A DNA stretch of 64,000 nucleotides, taken from Siphonodentalium dalli. Taxonomy: Eukaryota > Mollusca > Scaphopoda > Gadilida > Siphonodentaliidae. Position numbers and translations under genes: made by a program. Under the pieces are notes generated by a model. It had not been told where the DNA came from and made no database searches. It saw only the letters and a program-made list of their open reading frames with translations. Positions 42,637 through 55,668 of the stretch are shown here, in pieces (positions within the stretch are counted from its first letter, which is position 1; every line of letters starts with the position of its first letter). The stretch covers positions 167,286,664 through 167,350,663 of the forward strand of contig CP136066.1 of the NCBI GenBank assembly GCA_032622095.1. Direction: 5' to 3'.

Positions 42637-43446
42637 ATGGCTGCAACGTGCTTTGGCTCCTTGATCGACGCCCTGACAGACGAAACTCTCCGAGATCTCA
42701 GTCAAGCTACATGTAGTAGTTCTGATAGGTTATCTTCTCTTGAGTCATCTCCAGTTAACACATGTGACCTCGAGCCGATGTCAGACAGCCGACTTAACGA
42801 CTCTCTATCAGCAGTGTTTGGTGCGTTTGAACCAGTCAGCTCTTCCGACTATATTGGTGATCTTAAAGATATTCTCGTTCAAGAGTGCAAAGGTGCCACC
42901 TTCACAGGAAGTCTTCTGCAAACAATATCCGACACGGTCGACATCTACAGCCGAGAAAAGGAACTGTTCGTCATATTCAGCCAGCTCGAGTCAGTGACTC
43001 CAACAGAAATCAGAGACCTGCGCAGTTTCTACCGCTATCAGACAGCCATCGTTGACGCAGAACGACACGACGCCATTGTGAATCCATGTTACTCCAAGCA
43101 CTACATCGACTGCCTCAATCGACACTTCGACAACCAGATCCACTGCATCATGTCCAGAGTTGAACGCAGCCTACAACCACTTCTCGTCAAGACCAGAGAG
43201 CCACGTCGAGTTCTCAAGGTGCGCCCCGTTCTATCCAGATCAGCCGTCCGACTCATGCAGAATTGGTACGACAGCAACCTCCATCATCCATACCCAACGA
43301 CTGATGTCATCGAGTCCCTAGCAACGACAGCAGGTGTTTCTGTTGAACAGGTCAAGAAGTGGTTCGCCAATAAGAGAAACCGAGCAGGCAACACCCGTAC
43401 CCTTTCAGAGATTGCCAACAGAAAGAGAACAGCCAGTATGCGATGA
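42637..43446 (+). CDS. SPILE-like TALE homeodomain protein
   Basis: The 269-aa product is identical to the 21629 copy (T121). Both units also share the Gln-rich element, paired CRE sites and endonuclease variants upstream, and lie 21,008 bp apart, so they descend from one duplicated block. Promoter, homeodomain and poly(A) signal are complete. The 3' flank (TTTACACCATCC) already matches the group of later units rather than the 21629 group, so an exchange point may lie near the gene's 3' end. Confidence 0.92.
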   Translation: MAATCFGSLIDALTDETLRDLSQATCSSSDRLSSLESSPVNTCDLEPMSDSRLNDSLSAVFGAFEPVSSSDYIGDLKDILVQECKGATFTGSLLQTISDTVDIYSREKELFVIFSQLESVTPTEIRDLRSFYRYQTAIVDAERHDAIVNPCYSKHYIDCLNRHFDNQIHCIMSRVERSLQPLLVKTREPRRVLKVRPVLSRSAVRLMQNWYDSNLHHPYPTTDVIESLATTAGVSVEQVKKWFANKRNRAGNTRTLSEIANRKRTASMR

Positions 43447-45393
43447 CCTCTCGCCATTATTACTGCCATGTAACATTGTTGTTTTAGTGCTGATGTCATA
43501 CACATGTATATAATTTACACCATCCTAGTGCTTCGTTGTTGATTTTTTTGTTTTTAACTTGATAATAAATTATACACATTCTATAAATGTCTCCAAATTA
43601 CTCTATTTTTGTCCTACGAATGACGAATTCCCGCCCTGGCTTACAATTTAGGGCCATACCATAGATATTATTACATTTACCGGTATACCAGGTAGATTTA
43701 CTAGTGGGTTGCTAATTATTTTTAATGGCAGTTGATGGTATCATATTTAAAGCTGAAATATCAAAAGCCTAGCCATACAGTTTGCTTAAATCCAGTCAGG
43801 ACATTTTCACCTCAGCAGAGAGCATCAAGCAATAATAAAATAACAAAATTCTATAAATGTCTCCAAATTACTCTCTTAAATGTTGCCCTATACGAATGAC
43901 GAATTCCCGACTTGACAATACTATCGATAGCATTACATTTATCGGTATATCAAAAATTGTGTTGGTAGATTTACCAGTGAGTCCCTCCTGTTGTTAGTCT
44001 CCCAAACAACACTAGCTTCGGTCAAATCTAACTCAGTGCTAATTATGTTGTTGGCAGTTGATGGTATCATATTTAAAGCTAAAATATCAAATATGTTGGA
44101 TCCAAAAACATCTCTTAAAGATGCATAATCCGAATTGAGGCTTCAAAATAACTATTTCTTTGGCTTCGGGGGTAAATTTTTGAAGTTTGTTATTTGTCGA
44201 GATGTTCAATTATTTGTGGCCCAGAAAAAAATCGTCAAACAGCATGTCTCGGACAAAATTGCGGACGAAGATGGATAACTCTAAAATCAATTGGTAATAC
44301 GGACAAGTTTCGTGATACTCAAGTGATAATACGGTCATATTTCGTTGACCAAAATGTTGATGAGTAACACGTTTTGGGAAATTTTATAACATAGTAGACA
44401 GTGGTTAGCATTATTTTATTGCAATTATTCGATTCTGATAACTAAAGCATATTTTGAAGAAATGTTGTTGTATATTGAAGATATGGCGATCGTCTGATCC
44501 GATTGAGTACATTTAAAGCCAATCCATACAGTTTGCTCAAAGGGGGACTCTAACCATAAATCCGGCCATTTATGGGACCATCTCGTTTTATACTCAACAG
44601 AATATATGCAATGAATGAATTTGAGCCACGTATGAGTGCAAAATACACTAATGTGCTCTATGAATGATGCAAACAATATGGTAAATATAATGAAAATGAA
44701 TTTATGACTGCAGTCAATTACACATATTCATAATAATAATAACCATGTTGTTTGCACCGTTCATAGAGCACATGAGTATATTTTTTGCACTAATTTATGG
44801 CTCAAATTAATTCATTTGTTGCATATATTCTGTTGAGTATAAAAGGAGATGATCCCATAAATGGCCGGATTTAGTGTACAGTCCCCTTTAAATCCAGTCA
44901 AGACATTTCACTTCCGCTGGGAGCTTCAAGGTAAAGAATTTTAACAGAGGACCAACCAATTTACGTGGGGGGAGTAATCGGTTGGACGATATGCCCAAGT
45001 GTGAGTGTTTTTTGTTAAGAATAAATTAATCCGGGATTTGTTCTGGAAAAATAACTCATGAATCTCATCCCAATGGCATGATCAACTTGGCATGAAAATT
45101 CTCAATAACAGCAAATCTGTTGTTTTGAACTAAACATGTATCTGGTCCGTCTGACACCACACCTACAAAATCTCAGGAATTATTAAGTTATCATACATAT
45201 CAAGAAGTGTTTCCAACAAATGCATACAACAAGTAGAGGAAATTATATCCACCACGCTACATTATTGTCTTTATGCATTTCGAGAAGACGACAAAAATAG
45301 GTTTTCGATTAGTTTTGGACAAAACTAATTAAATATTTAATAAAAAATTGGGGCCAGGAGGTGCGAACATCTCTTCTCAAAAGGTGTGAATAT
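43447..45393. repeat. Array spacer, long type
   Basis: Same order as the reference long spacer, with GAGGCTTCAAAATAAC (not GAGGCTCC) and TTATGGGACCATC variants shared by the next two units. No gene is seen. Confidence 0.85.
44539..44889. mobile_element. TTAA foldback element, full length
   Basis: 351 bp with both arms. The left arm reads TTATGGGACCATCTCG where the 22439 group has GGGAACATC. Confidence 0.8.
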
Positions 45394-45528
45394 TAGTGAT
45401 GCGGACCGGACCGCTTTGGACCGGTCTGGTCCGCGGTCCAGGTGTGGACCGCGTCCGACCGGACCGGGTGTCACTGGACCGGACCGGACCGCTTTTTGCC
45501 GCCGGTCCGGTACTCTCCGATCCGGTCC
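45394..45528 (+). mobile_element. GGACC-rich block, hAT-like terminus
   Basis: Long-unit variant (CCAGGTGTGG, CTCCGATCCGG). 45529-45853 is the AT-rich segment. Confidence 0.45.
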
Positions 45529-45853
45529 ACTATTTTACTTCAGTTATAATAAACTATCGCGAATATTATTGCGTATTTGCCGTCATATCAATTAGCAACG
45601 ATGTATTGACGCATTCAAGTGGTTAATATCTATTAAACGTTTGATGCCACGAAAACAATCTATATATGTAGTTTGTACATGTCACTTTCCTTATGAAAGT
45701 GCCAGTGTGGGCGGCCGCCTGCTTTGATGTCGCCGATTTCCGGCCGCCTGCTTTGATGTCGCAAAATGTTAAGCATTCTGAAAACATTTTCAAAATATAA
45801 AAATTGCTTGTTTCGTTCTAAATTGTTTTTAATAACTACTATCCTACACCTGA

Positions 45854-46544
45854 CTATCCTAGTCTGCATGTTTTACGTTTGAGGTGAATTAAATCTAATG
45901 TTTCCCTTGATACCCTCCAAGTGTTTTGCTTAATTCTCTTTTTTGGACATGCTATGTCAATGGCATCCCTAACAATATCAGATATTGCTATGGCTGCAAT
46001 CTCAATATCATTTGGAGATTTAATTTCAGTCTTGTCGATGTTTGCGTTGATTAATTCCCTAAATTTGTCCCAATTTGCATTTCTGAGGTTTCTTTTGAGA
46101 ATAACTTTATTGTGTTGTGGTTTAGCATTTGTTATATAGAGTTCGACTGGGTAGTGGTCACTCCCTACATCAAATCCTATTTTGCATTTATGTATAGATT
46201 TTGCAATTGATGGCGTGGCAAGAGCATAATCTAATATATCCCATGATCTGGTCGCTATGTGGTAGTGCGTTGAGATGCCCTTGTTATTGAGTAACACTAG
46301 TTCTCGATCTTCGATTATGTCGAAAAGTGCGTCCCCGTAGGGATTAGTTTTGCAGCATTTGTAAACAATGTGTTTTGCGTTAAGGTCTCCCAAAAAGATG
46401 CAGTTTTTGAATTTATTGGTAAAAAATTTGAATGTTGAGAGTTGAGGGGGGGGGGGGGGGTTTGCAAGGGGGTACGTATAGTGAAACTATAGCCGTTTTC
46501 CTATTACTGACAGAAGTAAACGATCGCATAATTATGTTATACAT
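45854..46544 (-). mobile_element. LINE endonuclease fragment, frame-shifted at G run
   Basis: The G run reaches 15 here, the longest of this tract in the window, and shifts the N-terminal part out of frame. 179 aa remain open. Second sequence group (ISTHYH, DVGSDHYP). Confidence 0.8.
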
Positions 46545-46555
46545 GCAGTTGTAGT

Positions 46556-46983
46556 GTTATTGATGTTCCCATTTTCACCGTCGAATATCCTATATAATGT
46601 CTGTTTCGATATAAAAAAGTTTAGAGTCTGCACATTTTTCAAACTCTTCTTGTCGACCGAGAACTGTTCATAATACAGTTATACTGCTAAACGAAATGTG
46701 AATTGTTATCATAAGACTATTGGACGCGATCGCGCATGTTTTATGAGACATTTCAAAACACACACATAAAAACTGCTCACTTCTCGAGAGCGCAGCTCAC
46801 GGAGCCCGATGTTTATTTAGCACAAAGTTTTCCACACTCACGCCGTGAGTAAAATCCGTGCGTCCTGATTGGATGAACATCATTATAAAAAGGTCAGGAC
46901 ACCGAGAATGAAATTATACACAATCGACTATCCTAGATAATAAATTCTCACAGTTAATCGTCTAAAACTCTTTTAATTTCGAC
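46556..46983 (+). promoter_or_regulatory. Homeobox gene promoter and 5' UTR
   Basis: TATAAAAA is at 46884-46891 and ACTCACGCCGTGAGT at 46836-46850. Second-group version (GGACACCGAG). Confidence 0.75.
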
Positions 46984-47793
46984 ATGGCTGCAACGTGCTT
47001 TGGCTCCTTGATCGACGCCCTGACAGACGAAACTCTCCGAGATCTCAGTCAAGCTACATGTAGTAGTTCTGATAGGTTATCTTCTCTTGAGTCATCTCCA
47101 GTTAACACATGTGACCTCGAGCCGATGTCAGACAGCCGACTGAACGACTCTCTATCAGCAGTGTTTGGTGCGTTTGAACCAATCAGCTCTTCCGACTATA
47201 TTGGTGATCTTAAAGATATTTTCGTTCAAGAGTGCAAAGGTGCCACCTTCACAGGAAGTCTTCTGCAAACAATATCCGACACGGTCGACATCTACAGCCG
47301 AGAAAAGGAACTGTTCGTCATATTCAGCCAGCTCGAGTCAGTGGCTCCAACAGAAATCAGAGACCTGCGCAGTTTCTACCGCTATCAGACAGCCATCGTT
47401 GACGCAGAACGACACGACGCCATTGTGAATCCATGTTACTCCAAGCACTACATCGACTGCCTCAATCGACACTTCGACAACCAGATCCACTGCATCATGT
47501 CCAGAGTTGAACGCAGCCTACAACCACTTCTCGTCAAGACCAGAGAGCCACGTCGAGTTCTCAAGGTGCGCCCCGTTCTATCCAGATCAGCCGTCCGACT
47601 CATGCAGAATTGGTACGACAGCAACCTCCATCATCCATACCCAACGACTGATGTCATCGAGTCCCTAGCAACGACAGCAGGTGTTTCTGTTGAACAGGTC
47701 AAGAAGTGGTTCGCCAATAAGAGAAACCGAGCAGGCAACACCCGTACCCTTTCAGAGATTGCCAACAGAAAGAGAACAGCCAGTATGCGATGA
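46984..47793 (+). CDS. SPILE-like TALE homeodomain protein, variant copy
   Basis: Intact 269 aa with three differences from the reference: V67I, L80F and T121A. All lie outside the homeodomain, which is unchanged (HPYP, WFANKRNR, Ala at position 50). V67I is shared only with the 51327 copy, and L80F is private. It lies 4347 bp after the previous ATG. Promoter and AATAAA are intact. Confidence 0.92.
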   Translation: MAATCFGSLIDALTDETLRDLSQATCSSSDRLSSLESSPVNTCDLEPMSDSRLNDSLSAVFGAFEPISSSDYIGDLKDIFVQECKGATFTGSLLQTISDTVDIYSREKELFVIFSQLESVAPTEIRDLRSFYRYQTAIVDAERHDAIVNPCYSKHYIDCLNRHFDNQIHCIMSRVERSLQPLLVKTREPRRVLKVRPVLSRSAVRLMQNWYDSNLHHPYPTTDVIESLATTAGVSVEQVKKWFANKRNRAGNTRTLSEIANRKRTASMR

Positions 47794-49741
47794 CCTCTCG
47801 CCATTATTACTGCCATGTAACATTGTTGTTTTAGTGCTGATGTCATACACATGTATATAATTTACACCATCCTAGTGCTTCGTTGTTGATTTTTTTGTTT
47901 TTAACTTGATAATAAATTATACACATTCTATAAATGTCTCCAAATTACTCTATTTTTGTCCTACGAATGACGAATTCCCGCCCTGGCTTGACAATTTAGG
48001 GCCATACCATAGATATTATTACATTTACCGGTATAACAGGTAGATTTACTAGTGGGTTGCTAATTATTTTTAATGGCAGTTGATGGTATCATATTTAAAG
48101 CTGAAATATCAAAAGCCTAGCCATACAGTTTGCTTAAATCCAGTCAGGACATTTTCACCTCAGCAGAGAGCATCAAGCAATAATAAAATAACAAAATTCT
48201 ATAAATGTCTCCAAATTACTCTCTTAAATGTTGCCCTATACGAATGACGAATTCCCGACTTGACAATACTATCGATAGCATTACATTTATCGGTATATCA
48301 AAAATTGTGTTGGTAGATTTACCAGTGAGTCCCTCCTGTTGTTAGTCTCCCAAACAACACTAGCTTCGGTCAAATCTAACTCAGTGCTAATTATGTTGTT
48401 GGCAGTTGATGGTATCATATTTAAAGCTCAAATATCAAATATGTTGGATCCAAAAACATCTCTTAAAGATGCATAATCCGAATTGAGGCTTCAAAATAAC
48501 TATTTCTTTGGCTTCGGGGGTAAATTTTTGAAGTTTGTTATTTGTCGAGATGTTCAATTATTTGTGGCCCAGAAAAAAATCGTCAAACAGCATGTCTCGG
48601 ACAAAATTGCGGACGAAGATGGATAACTCTAAAATCAATTGGTAATACGGACAAGTTTCGTGATACTCAAGTGATAATACGGTCATATTTCGTTGACCAA
48701 AATGTTGATGAGTAACACGTTTTGGGAAATTTTATAACATAGTAGACAGTGGTTAGCATTATTTTATTGCAATTATTCGATTCTGATAACTAAAGCATAT
48801 TTTGAAGAAATGTTGTTGTATATTGAAGATATGGCGATCGTCTGATCCGATTGAGTACATTTAAAGCCAATCCATACAGTTTGCTCAAAGGGGGACTCTA
48901 ACCATAAATCCGGCCATTTATGGGACCATCTCGTTTTATACTCAACAGAATATATGCAATGAATGAATTTGAGCCACGTATGAGTGCAAAATACACTAAT
49001 GTGCTCTATGAATGATGCAAACAATATGGTAAATATAATGAAAATGAATTTATGACTGCAGTCAATTACACATATTCATAATAATAATAACCATGTTGTT
49101 TGCACCGTTCATAGAGCACATGAGTATATTTTTTGCACTAATTTATGGCTCAAATTAATTCATTTGTTGCATATATTCTGTTGAGTATAAAAGGAGATGA
49201 TCCCATAAATGGCCGGATTTAGTGTACAGTCCCCTTTAAATCCAGTCAAGACATTTCACTTCCGCTGGGAGCTTCAAGGTAAAGAATTTTAACAGAGGAC
49301 CAACCAATTTACGTGGGGGGAGTAATCGGTTGGACGATATGCCCAAGTGTGAGTGTTTTTTGTTAAGAATAAATTAATCCGGGATTTGTTCTGGAAAAAT
49401 AACTCATGAATCTCATCCCAATGGCATGATCAACTTGGCATGAAAATTCTCAATAACAGCAAATCTGTTGTTTTGAACTAAACATGTATCTGGTCCGTCT
49501 GACACCACACCTACAAAATCTCAGGAATTATTAAGTTATCATACATATCAAGAAGTGTTTCCAACAAATGCATACAACAAGTAGAGGAAATTATATCCAC
49601 CACGCTACATTATTGTCTTTATGCATTTCGAGAAGACGACAAAAATAGGTTTTCGATTAGTTTTGGACAAAACTAATTAAATATTTAATAAAAAATTGGG
49701 GCCAGGAGGTGCGAACATCTCTTCTCAAAAGGTGTGAATAT
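47794..49741. repeat. Array spacer, long type
   Basis: Close to 43447-45393; the GGTATAACAGGTAG variant in module 1 is shared with the next unit. No gene is seen. Confidence 0.85.
48887..49237. mobile_element. TTAA foldback element, full length
   Basis: 351 bp with complete arms and the TGACTGCAGTCA centre. Confidence 0.8.
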
Positions 49742-49876
49742 TAGTGATGCGGACCGGACCGCTTTGGACCGGTCTGGTCCGCGGTCCAGGTGTGGACCGC
49801 GTCCGACCGGACCGGGTGTCACTGGACCGGACCGGACCGCTTTTTGCCGCCGGTCCGGTACTCTCCGATCCGGTCC
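49742..49876 (+). mobile_element. GGACC-rich block, hAT-like terminus
   Basis: Long-unit variant. 49877-50201 is the AT-rich segment with the GGCCGCC repeats. Confidence 0.45.
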
Positions 49877-50201
49877 ACTATTTTACTTCAGTTATAATAA
49901 ACTATCGCGAATATTATTGCGTATTTGCCGTCATATCAATTAGCAACGATGTATTGACGCATTCAAGTGGTTAATATCTATTAAACGTTTGATGCCACGA
50001 AAACAATCTATATATGTAGTTTGTACATGTCACTTTCCTTATGAAAGTGCCAGTGTGGGCGGCCGCCTGCTTTGATGTCGCCGATTTCCGGCCGCCTGCT
50101 TTGATGTCGCAAAATGTTAAGCATTCTGAAAACATTTTCAAAATATAAAAATTGCTTGTTTCGTTCTAAATTGTTTTTAATAACTACTATCCTACACCTG
50201 A

Positions 50202-50887
50202 CTATCCTAGTCTGCATGTTTTACGTTTGAGGTGAATTAAATCTAATGTTTCCCTTGATACCCTCCAAGTGTTTTGCTTAATTCTCTTTTTTGGACATGC
50301 TATGTCAATGGCATCCCTAACAATATCAGATATTGCTATGGCTGCAATCTCAATATCATTTGGAGATTTAATTTCAGTCTTGTCGATGTTTGCGTTGATT
50401 AATTCCCTAAATTTGTCCCAATTTGCATTTCTGAGGTTTCTTTTGAGAATAACTTTATTGTGTTGTGGTTTAGCATTTGTTATATAGAGTTCGACTGGGT
50501 AGTGGTCACTCCCTACATCAAATCCTATTTTGCATTTATGTATAGATTTTGCAATTGATGGCGTGGCAAGAGCATAATCTAATATATCCCATGATCTGGT
50601 CGCTATGTGGTAGTGCGTTGAGATGCCCTTGTTATTGAGTAACACTAGTTCTCGATCTTCGATTATGTCGAAAAGTGCGTCCCCGTAGGGATTAGTTTTG
50701 CAGCATTTGTAAACAATGTGTTTTGCGTTAAGGTCTCCCAAAAAGATGCAGTTTTTGAATTTATTGGTAAAAAATTTGAATGTTGAGAGTTGAGGGGGGG
50801 GGGTTTGCAAGGGGGTACGTATAGTGAAACTATAGCCGTTTTCCTATTACTGACAGAAGTAAACGATCGCATAATTATGTTATACAT
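50202..50887 (-). mobile_element. LINE endonuclease fragment, frame-shifted at G run
   Basis: With a 10-G run the frame splits into a 202-aa part and an overlapping 74-aa N-terminal part. Second sequence group. Confidence 0.8.
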
Positions 50888-50898
50888 GCAGTTGTAGT

Positions 50899-51326
50899 GT
50901 TATTGATGTTCCCATTTTCACCGTCGAATATCCTATATAATGTCTGTTTCGATATAAAAAAGTTTAGAGTCTGCACATTTTTCAAACTCTTCTTGTCGAC
51001 CGAGAACTGTTCATAATACAGTTATACTGCTAAACGAAATGTGAATTGTTATCATAAGACTATTGGACGCGATCGCGCATGTTTTATGAGACATTTCAAA
51101 ACACACACATAAAAACTGCTCACTTCTCGAGAGCGCAGCTCACGGAGCCCGATGTTTATTTAGCACAAAGTTTTCCACACTCACGCCGTGAGTAAAATCC
51201 GTGCGTCCTGATTGGATGAACATCATTATAAAAAGGTCAGGACACCGAGAATGAAATTATACACAATCGACTATCCTAGATAATAAATTCTCACAGTTAA
51301 TCGTCTAAAACTCTTTTAATTTCGAC
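50899..51326 (+). promoter_or_regulatory. Homeobox gene promoter and 5' UTR
   Basis: TATAAAAA is at 51227-51234 and ACTCACGCCGTGAGT at 51179-51193. Confidence 0.75.
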
Positions 51327-52136
51327 ATGGCTGCAACGTGCTTTGGCTCCTTGATCGACGCCCTGACAGACGAAACTCTCCGAGATCTCAGTCAAGCTAC
51401 ATGTAGTAGTTCTGATAGGTTATCTTCTCTTGAGTCATCTCCAGTTAACACATGTGACCTCGAGCCGATGTCAGACAGCCGACTGAACGACTCTCTATCA
51501 GCAGTGTTTGGTGCGTTTGAACCAATCAGCTCTTCCGACTATATTGGTGATCTTAAAGATATTCTCGTTCAAGAGTGCAAAGGTGCCACCTTCACAGGAA
51601 GTCTTCTGCAAACAATATCCGACACGGTCGACATCTACAGCCGAGAAAAGGAACTGTTCGTCATATTCAGCCAGCTCGAGTCAGTGGCTCCAACAGAAAT
51701 CAGAGACCTGCGCAGTTTCTACCGCTATCAGACAGCCATCGTTGACGCAGAACGACACGACGCCATTGTGAATCCATGTTACTCCAAGCACTACATCGAC
51801 TGCCTCAATCGACACTTCGACAACCAGATCCACTGCATCATGTCCAGAGTTGAACGCAGCCTACAACCACTTCTCGTCAAGACCAGAGAGCCACGTCGAG
51901 TTCTCAAGGTGCGCCCCGTTCTATCCAGATCAGCCGTCCGACTCATGCAGAATTGGTACGACAGCAACCTCCATCATCCATACCCAACGACTGATGTCAT
52001 CGAGTCCCTAGCAACGACAGCAGGTGTTTCTGTTGAACAGGTCAAGAAGTGGTTCGCCAATAAGAGAAACCGAGCAGGCAACACCCGTACCCTTTCAGAG
52101 ATTGCCAACAGAAAGAGAACAGCCAGTATGCGATGA
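51327..52136 (+). CDS. SPILE-like TALE homeodomain protein, variant copy
   Basis: Intact 269 aa, with V67I and T121A relative to the reference; the homeodomain is unchanged. It lies 4343 bp after the previous copy, with which it shares V67I. Promoter and poly(A) signal are intact, so it should be expressible. Confidence 0.92.
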   Translation: MAATCFGSLIDALTDETLRDLSQATCSSSDRLSSLESSPVNTCDLEPMSDSRLNDSLSAVFGAFEPISSSDYIGDLKDILVQECKGATFTGSLLQTISDTVDIYSREKELFVIFSQLESVAPTEIRDLRSFYRYQTAIVDAERHDAIVNPCYSKHYIDCLNRHFDNQIHCIMSRVERSLQPLLVKTREPRRVLKVRPVLSRSAVRLMQNWYDSNLHHPYPTTDVIESLATTAGVSVEQVKKWFANKRNRAGNTRTLSEIANRKRTASMR

Positions 52137-54084
52137 CCTCTCGCCATTATTACTGCCATGTAACATTGTTGTTTTAGTGCTGATGTCATACACATGTATA
52201 TAATTTACACCATCCTAGTGCTTCGTTGTTGATTTTTTTGTTTTTAACTTGATAATAAATTATACACATTCTATAAATGTCTCCAAATTACTCTATTTTT
52301 GTCCTACGAATGACGAATTCCCGCCCTGGCTTGACAATTTAGGGCCATACCATAGATATTATTACATTTACCGGTATAACAGGTAGATTTACTAGTGGGT
52401 TGCTAATTATTTTTAATGGCAGTTGATGGTATCATATTTAAAGCTGAAATATCAAAAGCCTAGCCATACAGTTTGCTTAAATCCAGTCAGGACATTTTCA
52501 CCTCAGCAGAGAGCATCAAGCAATAATAAAATAACAAAATTCTATAAATGTCTCCAAATTACTCTCTTAAATGTTGCCCTATACGAATGACGAATTCCCG
52601 ACTTGACAATACTATCGATAGCATTACATTTATCGGTATATCAAAAATTGTGTTGGTAGATTTACCAGTGAGTCCCTCCTGTTGTTAGTCTCCCAAACAA
52701 CACTAGCTTCGGTCAAATCTAACTCAGTGCTAATTATGTTGTTGGCAGTTGATGGTATCATATTTAAAGCTCAAATATCAAATATGTTGGATCCAAAAAC
52801 ATCTCTTAAAGATGCATAATCCGAATTGAGGCTTCAAAATAACTATTTCTTTGGCTTCGGGGGTAAATTTTTGAAGTTTGTTATTTGTCGAGATGTTCAA
52901 TTATTTGTGGCCCAGAAAAAAATCGTCAAACAGCATGTCTCGGACAAAATTGCGGACGAAGATGGATAACTCTAAAATCAATTGGTAATACGGACAAGTT
53001 TCGTGATACTCAAGTGATAATACGGTCATATTTCGTTGACCAAAATGTTGATGAGTAACACGTTTTGGGAAATTTTATAACATAGTAGACAGTGGTTAGC
53101 ATTATTTTATTGCAATTATTCGATTCTGATAACTAAAGCATATTTTGAAGAAATGTTGTTGTATATTGAAGATATGGCGATCGTCTGATCCGATTGAGTA
53201 CATTTAAAGCCAATCCATACAGTTTGCTCAAAGGGGGACTCTAACCATAAATCCGGCCATTTATGGGACCATCTCGTTTTATACTCAACAGAATATATGC
53301 AATGAATGAATTTGAGCCACGTATGAGTGCAAAATACACTAATGTGCTCTATGAATGATGCAAACAATATGGTAAATATAATGAAAATGAATTTATGACT
53401 GCAGTCAATTACACATATTCATAATAATAATAACCATGTTGTTTGCACCGTTCATAGAGCACATGAGTATATTTTTTGCACTAATTTATGGCTCAAATTA
53501 ATTCATTTGTTGCATATATTCTGTTGAGTATAAAAGGAGATGATCCCATAAATGGCCGGATTTAGTGTACAGTCCCCTTTAAATCCAGTCAAGACATTTC
53601 ACTTCCGCTGGGAGCTTCAAGGTAAAGAATTTTAACAGAGGACCAACCAATTTACGTGGGGGGAGTAATCGGTTGGACGATATGCCCAAGTGTGAGTGTT
53701 TTTTGTTAAGAATAAATTAATCCGGGATTTGTTCTGGAAAAATAACTCATGAATCTCATCCCAATGGCATGATCAACTTGGCATGAAAATTCTCAATAAC
53801 AGCAAATCTGTTGTTTTGAACTAAACATGTATCTGGTCCGTCTGACACCACACCTACAAAATCTCAGGAATTATTAAGTTATCATACATATCAAGAAGTG
53901 TTTCCAACAAATGCATACAACAAGTAGAGGAAATTATATCCACCACGCTACATTATTGTCTTTATGCATTTCGAGAAGACGACAAAAATAGGTTTTCGAT
54001 TAGTTTTGGACAAAACTAATTAAATATTTAATAAAAAATTGGGGGCAGGAGGTGCGAACATCTCTTCTCAAAAGGTGTGAATAT
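52137..54084. repeat. Array spacer, long type
   Basis: Almost identical to 47794-49741; it ends TTGGGGGCAGGAGG where others have TTGGGGCCAGGAGG. No gene is seen. Confidence 0.85.
53230..53580. mobile_element. TTAA foldback element, full length
   Basis: 351 bp, as in the two preceding units. Confidence 0.8.
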
Positions 54085-54219
54085 TAGTGATGCGGACCGG
54101 ACCGCTTTGGACCGGTATGGTCCGCGGTCCAGGTGTGGACCGCGTCCGACCGGACCGGGTGTCACTGGACCGGACCGGACCGCTTTTTGCCGCCGGTCCG
54201 GTACTCTCCGGTCCGGTCC
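54085..54219 (+). mobile_element. GGACC-rich block, hAT-like terminus
   Basis: Carries GGTATGGTCC for GGTCTGGTCC and the CTCCGGTCCGG ending otherwise seen in short units. 54220-54544 is the AT-rich segment. Confidence 0.45.
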
Positions 54220-54544
54220 ACTATTTTACTTCAGTTATAATAAACTATCGCGAATATTATTGCGTATTTGCCGTCATATCAATTAGCAACGATGTATTGA
54301 CGCATTCAAGTGGTTAATATCTATTAAACGTTTGATGCCACGAAAACAATCTATATATGTAGTTTGTACATGTCACTTTCCTTATGAAAGTGCCAGTGTG
54401 GGCGGCCGCCTGCTTTGATGTCGCCGATTTCCGGCCGCCTGCTTTGATGTCGCAAAATGTTAAGCATTCTGAAAACATTTTCAAAATATAAAAATTGCTT
54501 GTTTCGTTCTAAATTGTTTTTAATAACTACTATCCTACACCTGA

Positions 54545-55229
54545 CTATCCTAGTCTGCATGTTTTACGTTTGAGGTGAATTAAATCTAATGTTTCCCTTG
54601 ATACCCTCCAAGTGTTTTGCTTAATTCTCTTTTTTGGACATGCTATGTCAATGGCATCCCTAACAATATCAGATATTGCTATGGCTGCAATCTCAATATC
54701 ATTTGGAGATTTAATTTCAGTCTTGTCGATGTTTGCGTTGATTAATTCCCTAAATTTGTCCCAATTTGCATTTCTGAGGTTTCTTTTGAGAATAACTTTA
54801 TTGTGTTGTGGTTTAGCATTTGTTATATAGAGTTCGACTGGGTAGTGGTCACTCCCTACATCAAATCCTATTTTGCATTTATGTATAGATTTTGCAATTG
54901 ATGGCGTGGCAAGAGCATAATCTAATATATCCCATGATCTGGTCGCTATGTGGTAGTGCGTTGAGATGCCCTTGTTATTGAGTAACACTAGTTCTCGATC
55001 TTCGATTATGTCGAAAAGTGCGTCCCCGTAGGGATTAGTTTTGCAGCATTTGTAAACAATGTGTTTTGCGTTAAGGTCTCCCAAAAAGATGCAGTTTTTG
55101 AATTTATTGGTAAAAAATTTGAATGTTGAGAGTTGAGGGGGGGGTTTTGCAAGGGGGTACGTATAGTGAAACTATAGCCGTTTTCCTATTACTGACAGAA
55201 GTAAACGATCGCATAATTATGTTATACAT
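54545..55229 (-). mobile_element. LINE endonuclease fragment, frame-shifted at G run
   Basis: An 8-G run puts the N-terminal part one base out of frame. 179 aa remain open. Second sequence group. Confidence 0.8.
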
Positions 55230-55240
55230 GCAGTTGTAGT

Positions 55241-55668
55241 GTTATTGATGTTCCCATTTTCACCGTCGAATATCCTATATAATGTCTGTTTCGATATAAA
55301 AAAGTTTAGAGTCTGCACATTTTTCAAACTCTTCTTGTCGACCGAGAACTGTTCATAATACAGTTATACTGCTGAACGAAATGTGAATTGTTATCATAAG
55401 ACTATTGGACGCGATCGCGCATGTTTTATGAGACATTTCAAAACACACACATAAAAACTGCTCACTTCTCGAGAGCGCAGCTCACGGAGCCCGATGTTTA
55501 TTTAGCACAAAGTTTTCCACACTCACGCCGTGAGTAAAATCCGTGCGTCCTGATTGGATGAACATCATTATAAAAAGGTCAGGACACCGAGAATGAAATT
55601 ATACACAATCGACTATCCTAGATAATAAATTCTCACAGTTAATCGTCTAAAACTCTTTTAATTTCGAC
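55241..55668 (+). promoter_or_regulatory. Homeobox gene promoter and 5' UTR
   Basis: TATAAAAA is at 55569-55576. It is complete and drives only a split gene. Confidence 0.75.
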
